The notes beneath the pieces were generated by a model. It saw nothing but the letters and a program-made list of their open reading frames with translations. It was not told where the DNA came from and did no database searches. Of a stretch of 10,127 bases of DNA, positions 6,749-10,127 are shown piece by piece (the stretch's first letter is position 1; every line of letters begins with the position of its first letter). The translations under genes and the position numbers were made by a program. The DNA lies in contig WGFF01000181.1 in the NCBI GenBank assembly GCA_015492355.1, positions 1 to 10,127 of the forward strand, in the 5' to 3' direction. Source of the DNA: Deltaproteobacteria bacterium. GTDB taxonomy: Bacteria > Desulfobacterota > GWC2-55-46 > S146-73.

Positions 6749-6757
6749 CTTGAGAGA

Positions 6758-7984
6758 ATGGCAAAGAGGGATAACTTGATAGTCGGTCTCGATATAGGTA
6801 CCACCAAGATATGTGCCATAGTTGCGGAGAGGACAAAGGACTCCATAGAGATAATAGGTATAGGTACATATCCTTCAAAGGGGCTGAGAAAGGGTGTGGT
6901 GGTGAATATCGAGAGTACCGTTGAGTCCATAAGGAAGGTCATAGAGGAGGCGGAACTGATGGCAGGATGTGAGATAAACAGGGTCTACTGCGGTATAGCG
7001 GGCGGACACATAAGGGCTTTCAACAGCCACGGTGTAATAGCGGTAAAGAACAGGGAGATTACCCGTGCGGACATAGAGAGGGTTATAGAGGCAGCGCAGG
7101 CAGTGGTGATACCCCCTGACAGGGAGGTCATACACGTGATACCCCAGGAATACATCATAGACGATCAGGGTGGTATACAGGAACCGCTCGGCATGAACGG
7201 GATAAGGCTCGAGGTCAAGGTGCACATAGTGACCGCTGCGGTAACCTCTGCCCAGAACATAGTCAAGTGTGCCAACAAGGCAGGGCTCGATGTGGAGGAT
7301 ATAGTGCTCCAGCAGATAGCGAGCAGTGAATCGGTACTCAACAGTGATGAGAAGGAGATAGGGGTTGTGCTCGTTGACATAGGCGGTGGCACAACCGATG
7401 TGGCGCTCTATCATGGTGGAACGATAAAGTACACAACCGTTATATCCCTTGGAGGCAATCAGGTTACAGGGGATATTGCAGTGGGCTTGAGGACATCCAC
7501 TGAGGAGGCTGAAAAGGTGAAAAAACAGCACGGCTGTGCCATGACAGCCATGGTCTCAACGGACGAAGCCATAGAGGTGAGAGGGGTGGGAGGACACAGA
7601 CCGAGAAGGGTATCGAGACGCACACTCTGCGAGATAATAGAGCCGAGGGTGGAGGAGATATTCGAACTGGTCAACAACGAGATAAGAAAGTCAGGCTATG
7701 ACGGGCTCATATCCTCAGGGGTTGTACTCACAGGTGGAACCGCATCCATGGAAGGGATAACAGAGCTTGCAGAACAGGTCTTCAACCTTCCGGTAAGGAG
7801 GGGTATACCCATGAACATAACAGGGCTTGTGGACGTGGTCAAAAGCCCGATGTATTCCACAGGTGTGGGACTTGTTCAATATGGGAGCAGAAACACCATG
7901 GGGGTGCAGTTCAGGAGGGAGAGCCACAATATCTTCAATACCATGCTTTCAAGGATGAGGGACTGGATGAAGGAGTTTTTTTAA
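6758..7984 (+). CDS. ftsA: Cell division protein FtsA (actin-like FtsZ membrane tether)
   Basis: FtsA is a cytoplasmic actin-family ATPase that anchors FtsZ filaments to the membrane and recruits later division proteins. From ATG 6758 it has 408 residues, normal for the family. It opens with the phosphate-1 motif GLDIGTTK (10-17), has the 1C subdomain region through VHIVTAAVTSAQN, the phosphate-2 motif DIGGGTTD (207-214), the adenosine motif VVLTGGTASMEGI, and ends with an amphipathic helix (about 391-408, NTMLSRMRDWMKEFF) that fits the membrane-targeting sequence. An in-frame extension back to 6614 is open but I reject it because conserved sequence begins at DNLIVGLDIG. The gene sits directly before ftsZ as usual, but behind an exceptionally long structured spacer. 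Confidence 0.96.
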   Translation: MAKRDNLIVGLDIGTTKICAIVAERTKDSIEIIGIGTYPSKGLRKGVVVNIESTVESIRKVIEEAELMAGCEINRVYCGIAGGHIRAFNSHGVIAVKNREITRADIERVIEAAQAVVIPPDREVIHVIPQEYIIDDQGGIQEPLGMNGIRLEVKVHIVTAAVTSAQNIVKCANKAGLDVEDIVLQQIASSESVLNSDEKEIGVVLVDIGGGTTDVALYHGGTIKYTTVISLGGNQVTGDIAVGLRTSTEEAEKVKKQHGCAMTAMVSTDEAIEVRGVGGHRPRRVSRRTLCEIIEPRVEEIFELVNNEIRKSGYDGLISSGVVLTGGTASMEGITELAEQVFNLPVRRGIPMNITGLVDVVKSPMYSTGVGLVQYGSRNTMGVQFRRESHNIFNTMLSRMRDWMKEFF

Positions 7985-8055
7985 ATGGATACCCTAAACC
8001 TTTCTAACCATGGGGTCATGAGGTGTGACCCTGTAAACAAAAAGGGAGGTGAAGT
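7985..8055 (+). promoter_or_regulatory. ftsA-ftsZ spacer with small hairpin and strong ftsZ ribosome binding site
   Basis: In this 71-nt spacer GGGTCA (8013-8018) pairs with TGACCC (8026-8031) around a seven-base loop, with one flanking G-T pair. The ftsZ ribosome binding site GGGAGGTGA (8044-8052) follows about 12 nt later and is well placed, which fits high ftsZ expression. No T-run follows the hairpin and no clear promoter was seen. Confidence 0.5.
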
Positions 8056-9210
8056 ATGGATTTTGAGATGGAGAGTTTTAACAGGGGTGCAAGGTTGAAG
8101 GTAATAGGCATAGGTGGATGTGGTGGCAATGTGGTGAATACGATGATAGAGGCGGGTCTGGAGGGTGTGGAGTTCATTACCGCGAATACGGACAGTCAGG
8201 CACTCGAAAGATCGAGGGCTGGGATAAAGATACAGCTCGGTGCGAACATAACCCATGGACTCGGTGCTGGTGCAAACCCTGAGGTGGGGAGGAACGCAGC
8301 CATAGAGAGCAAGGAACAGATAGCAGATGTACTGAACGATGCGGATATGGTCTTTATTACAGCAGGCATGGGTGGTGGCACTGGCACGGGTGGGGCACCT
8401 GTTGTTGCAGAGGTGGCAAAGGACTGTGGGGCACTTGTTGTTGCGGTGGTAACAAAGCCCTTTGCCTTTGAGGGGACGAGAAAGATGAAACAGGCAGATG
8501 AAGGACTCAAAAGGCTCAAGGATGTGGTCGACACTGTCATAACCATACCCAACCATAGGCTCCTCTCTGTGGCTGGCAAGAACACATCCCTCAGGGATGC
8601 CTTCAAAAAGGCAGACGAGGTACTGCTTCAAGCTGTTAAAGGTATATCCGATGTCATAATGGTACCAGGGCTTATAAACGTGGACTTTGCGGATGTGAGG
8701 ACCATAATGTCAGAGAGGGGTCAGGCACTCATGGGCAGTGGTATAGCACGGGGAGAGAACAGGGGACAGGAGGCAGCAAGGAAGGCGATATCGAGCCCAC
8801 TGCTTGAGGATATATCCATAAGTGGTGCTAAGGGTGTGCTCATAAACATCACAGGGTCATCTGATATGACGCTGAACGATATAAACGAGGCATCGAGCCT
8901 TGTGTACGAGGAGGCTCACGAGGATGCACAGATAATAATGGGTGCGGTCATAGACGATACAATGGGCGAAGACCTGAGGGTGACCGTCATAGCAACAGGG
9001 TTCGGAAGAGGACCCAGAACATGCAGAGACGGTATCACATCCGCAGTGATAGTGGAAGACCTGGATGTACCCACCGTTATAAGAAAAGAGAAGGCTCATG
9101 CCACAAGGAAGACCGACATCAACCGTGGATTCACACCATCACCCAGTCCAGTGGACCTGGATGATGATATATACGATACACCTACTTTCCTGAGGAGACA
9201 GGCGGATTGA
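8056..9210 (+). CDS. ftsZ: Cell division protein FtsZ (tubulin-like GTPase)
   Basis: FtsZ polymerises into the cytokinetic ring and recruits the divisome. The 384-residue product has a short N-terminal arm, the nucleotide-binding start KVIGIGGCGGNVVN, the tubulin signature GGGTGTGG (106-113), and the T7 synergy loop NVDFADVRTIM (208-218), where Asp210 and Asp213 complete the GTPase site of the next subunit. A short linker of about 50 residues (from around 318) leads to the conserved C-terminal peptide DDIYDTPTFLRRQAD (370-384), which binds FtsA and other partners. It is immediately downstream of ftsA, with a strong ribosome binding site. No lpxC follows, unlike the gammaproteobacterial arrangement. 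Nothing in the sequence looks damaged. Confidence 0.98.
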   Translation: MDFEMESFNRGARLKVIGIGGCGGNVVNTMIEAGLEGVEFITANTDSQALERSRAGIKIQLGANITHGLGAGANPEVGRNAAIESKEQIADVLNDADMVFITAGMGGGTGTGGAPVVAEVAKDCGALVVAVVTKPFAFEGTRKMKQADEGLKRLKDVVDTVITIPNHRLLSVAGKNTSLRDAFKKADEVLLQAVKGISDVIMVPGLINVDFADVRTIMSERGQALMGSGIARGENRGQEAARKAISSPLLEDISISGAKGVLINITGSSDMTLNDINEASSLVYEEAHEDAQIIMGAVIDDTMGEDLRVTVIATGFGRGPRTCRDGITSAVIVEDLDVPTVIRKEKAHATRKTDINRGFTPSPSPVDLDDDIYDTPTFLRRQAD

Positions 9211-9281
9211 TGGAGGTGGTGGGTATGGTTTAGAAGAGCCTCAGGCCAGGGGCATATCTTTATGGAACAGGAGAGGATGTA

Positions 9282-9569
9282 ATGAGAGGATGGAGTATTG
9301 TAATAATGGTGTTGGTCTTCTGCCTCTTTACCACCCCGCTTCTCCACGGAGAGGACTGGAGGGAGGGAAGGAGGACGGAGAAGACCGTTACAGCACTCGA
9401 TTCAAAAACATTTGTGGTGGTTACTGATTTTATCATACCAGGCACATCGAGTGTTGAACTGTTCAGGATAATGGATGGGAAGATAATACTCCTCGATGTG
9501 GTCTTCATCAAAAACGATGGCTCCATTGCCACCTACAGACGCATACCTGTAAGAAAGGATGTCAAATAA
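9282..9569 (+). CDS. Small secreted or periplasmic protein of unknown function
   Basis: This 95-residue product is preceded by AGGAG (9269-9273) 8 nt before the ATG, a good site. Residues 1-22 look like a Sec signal peptide: a basic start (MRGW), a hydrophobic core (IVIMVLVFCLFTT) and a probable cleavage after LLHG. The mature part of about 70 residues alternates hydrophobic and polar residues (FVVVTDFIIPG, KIILLDVVFIK), suggesting a small beta-rich domain. The cysteine at 14 lies within the hydrophobic core rather than in a clear lipobox. I do not recognise a family. Same strand and only 71 nt after ftsZ, so it may be co-transcribed with the division genes, but no sequence evidence ties it to division. 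Base composition matches the dcw genes, not the AT-rich DNA beyond. Confidence 0.75.
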   Translation: MRGWSIVIMVLVFCLFTTPLLHGEDWREGRRTEKTVTALDSKTFVVVTDFIIPGTSSVELFRIMDGKIILLDVVFIKNDGSIATYRRIPVRKDVK

Positions 9570-9801
9570 TCCTGCCCGCCTTGTAATCCTCAGGGATGTA
9601 TGAGATAATTTGACAACGTGCATCAAATTCAGACCGGATAATATAATGAGATGGTGTCACAGGTTGTATTATACTCATGCTATCGTAATGTAACGGGTCT
9701 GATAAGAGATGTGCTTGCCTCGAAAGAACATATAATTGTGTTTTTAATATAGCGAATATTTCAGATAGAGACTGCTTTAAACATAATCAGAGGCAATGGT
9801 T
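9570..9801. other. AT-rich intergenic stretch, no supported gene
   Basis: After the small secreted protein the sequence becomes clearly AT-rich. There are isolated promoter-like hexamers: TTGACA at 9610-9615, TATAAT at 9642-9647 and TATACT at 9670-9675. Their spacing (26 nt for the best pair) is wrong for a sigma-70 promoter. A 33-codon frame (9651-9752) has no ribosome binding site. No convincing terminator, repeat array or RNA gene was seen. Confidence 0.5.
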
Positions 9802-9960
9802 ATGAACAAGGCAGAAGGGAAGGATACAAAAATGAGAACAGATATAAATAGCATGAAACCACAGAAAGTTAAAGAAGAAAAGATATTTTTTGATGCACTT
9901 GGAGGAGATATTAAGATAATACACGATGATTTCCTAACAACAAATCTAAGGAATCTCTGA
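9802..9960 (+). pseudogene. 5' fragment of an unidentified gene interrupted by an IS5-type element
   Basis: An ATG at 9802 is preceded by AGAGG (9789-9793) 8 nt upstream; an alternative in-frame ATG is at 9796. The frame gives 52 codons and runs across the junction at 9949/9950 into the insertion sequence, where TGA (9958-9960) in the terminal repeat ends it. The host-derived part contains a Lys-rich segment (KPQKVKEEKIFFDAL) and GGDIKIIHDDF. I do not recognise a family. Codon use is AT-rich, with ATA, AAA and GAA, and unlike the dcw genes in overall GC, which suggests acquired DNA. The rest of the gene would be expected beyond the right end of the insertion, outside the window. It could also be a chance frame, but the ribosome binding site and protein-like composition favour a real, broken gene. 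Confidence 0.5.
9946..9949. repeat. Putative target site CTAA at the left end of the IS
   Basis: CTAA immediately precedes the presumed terminal repeat. IS5-group elements are known to insert at YTAR tetranucleotides and duplicate them. The second copy, expected after the right end, is outside the window. Confidence 0.55.
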
Positions 9961-10127
9961 TTTATTCCTCCCATGTTTTATGATACGATTATTCGCATCA
10001 AGCTGCAGGGAGGTGGATATAATGCGTCAACAGACTTTTGCTGAAGGCACCTTTGAACGTTATCGCAAGGTGACCCGCAGGGAGTTTTTTCTCGCCGAGA
10101 TGGACAGGGTTATTCCATGGCGAGAGC
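9950..10127 (+). mobile_element. Left end of an IS5-family insertion sequence (partial)
   Basis: The element is inferred to start at GGAATCTCTGA (9950-9960), which resembles the GGAANCTCTGA-like ends of some IS5-group elements, directly after a CTAA target. About 72 nt of non-coding end sequence lead to the transposase start at 10022. The right half, including the other terminal repeat and second target copy, is beyond the window, so the exact boundary is not proved. Higher GC and CGT/CGC arginine codons in the coding part contrast with both the AT-rich flank and the AGG-dominated dcw genes, as expected for a mobile element. Confidence 0.65.
10022..10127 (+). CDS. IS5-family transposase, N-terminal part (cut by window end)
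   Basis: The frame starts with ATG at 10022, eight bases after GGAGG (10009-10013), and stays open to the end of the window (35 codons). The peptide, opening MRQQTFAEGTFERYRK and continuing with REFFLAEMDRVIPW, matches the characteristic N-terminus of IS5-group transposases, in which a QxTFAD-like start, a basic K/R-rich stretch and FLxxMDxxIPW lead into the DUF772-type domain. The DDE catalytic residues lie further on, outside the window, so whether the enzyme is intact cannot be told. It mobilises the surrounding element by DDE-type transposition. Identification is by the N-terminal pattern only. Confidence 0.85.
   Translation, partial: MRQQTFAEGTFERYRKVTRREFFLAEMDRVIPWRE

Larger units (their letters stand above)
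6557..6757 (+). promoter_or_regulatory. Long structured ftsQ-ftsA spacer (candidate structured leader RNA)
   Basis: This 201-nt gap stands out in a cluster of overlaps and short spacers. By eye it forms four compatible helices: P1, AGACCCCTTC (6580-6589) with GAAGGGGTTT (6710-6719), 10 pairs including one G-U; P2, GGTTCAAT (6608-6615) with ATTGAGCC (6652-6659), 8 pairs including one G-U; P3, GGCTC (6616-6620) with GAGCC (6641-6645), stacked on P2; P4, CCTGTCC (6667-6673) with GGACAGG (6701-6707). Directly after P1, CCCTC (6720-6724) can pair with GAGGG (6742-6746) in the ftsA ribosome binding site. I do not recognise any known riboswitch or ncRNA consensus. A competing small hairpin (CCCC 6583-6586 with GGGG 6592-6595) is also possible. 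Confidence 0.5.

Noticed and set aside
6614..6757. 48-codon N-terminal extension of ftsA from ATG 6614
   Set aside because: It runs through the structured leader, has no conserved FtsA residues and no good ribosome binding site; ATG 6758 has one and starts directly before the conserved ATPase motif.
9570..9600. CCTG/CAGG inverted repeat after the small secreted protein as a terminator
   Set aside because: Only four to five pairs, a long loop and no T-run.
9610..9647. TTGACA and TATAAT as a sigma-70 promoter
   Set aside because: The spacing is 26 nt (23 nt for the alternative TAATAT), far from the usual 16-18.
9651..9752. 33-codon frame beginning ATGGTGTCACAG
   Set aside because: It has no ribosome binding site, is short, and has no recognisable sequence; a gene remnant cannot be excluded but is not supported.

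Overview
The window is the distal part of a bacterial division and cell wall (dcw) cluster, all on the + strand: murD (3' end only), ftsW, murG, murC, murB, ddl, ftsQ, ftsA, ftsZ. A small exported protein of unknown function follows, then an AT-rich accessory patch that ends in the left end of an IS5-type insertion sequence. The gene order, an FtsQ with a POTRA domain, and FtsA/FtsZ with intact C-terminal interaction motifs point to a diderm (Gram-negative-type) bacterium. Arginine codons are mostly AGG/AGA and isoleucine is often ATA in a roughly half-GC background. I would guess Nitrospirota or a Desulfobacterota-like lineage, but the sequence alone does not prove it.

Layout: 1-148 murD tail; 149-269 spacer with a strong hairpin; 270-4773 ftsW-murG-murC-murB, packed with 3-nt gaps or 4-nt stop/start overlaps; 4774-4844 spacer folding into a long hairpin; 4845-6556 ddl-ftsQ with an ATGA overlap; 6557-6757 an unusually long spacer (201 nt) with a nested multi-helix fold and a possible leader peptide; 6758-7984 ftsA; 7985-8055 short spacer with a hairpin; 8056-9210 ftsZ; 9282-9569 small secreted protein; 9570-9949 AT-rich DNA holding the 5' part of an unidentified gene; 9950 to the end, the IS5-type element.

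How the genes work together: MurD, MurC and Ddl supply ligation steps of the UDP-MurNAc-pentapeptide pathway, and MurB makes UDP-MurNAc. MurG converts lipid I to lipid II. FtsW polymerises lipid II at the septum, FtsQ is a scaffold of the divisome, and FtsA tethers FtsZ to the membrane. The tight packing suggests one transcription unit, and I see no convincing terminator inside it.

No obviously new protein system is present. The most interesting unexplained structure is in the untranslated spacers. The leaders of ftsW and ftsA share an exact 14-nt block plus two collinear 8-nt blocks. The ftsA leader can form four mutually compatible helices next to a hairpin that would cover the ftsA ribosome binding site. 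A second point is the IS insertion with a CTAA target, which has cut off an AT-rich reading frame just beyond the cluster.
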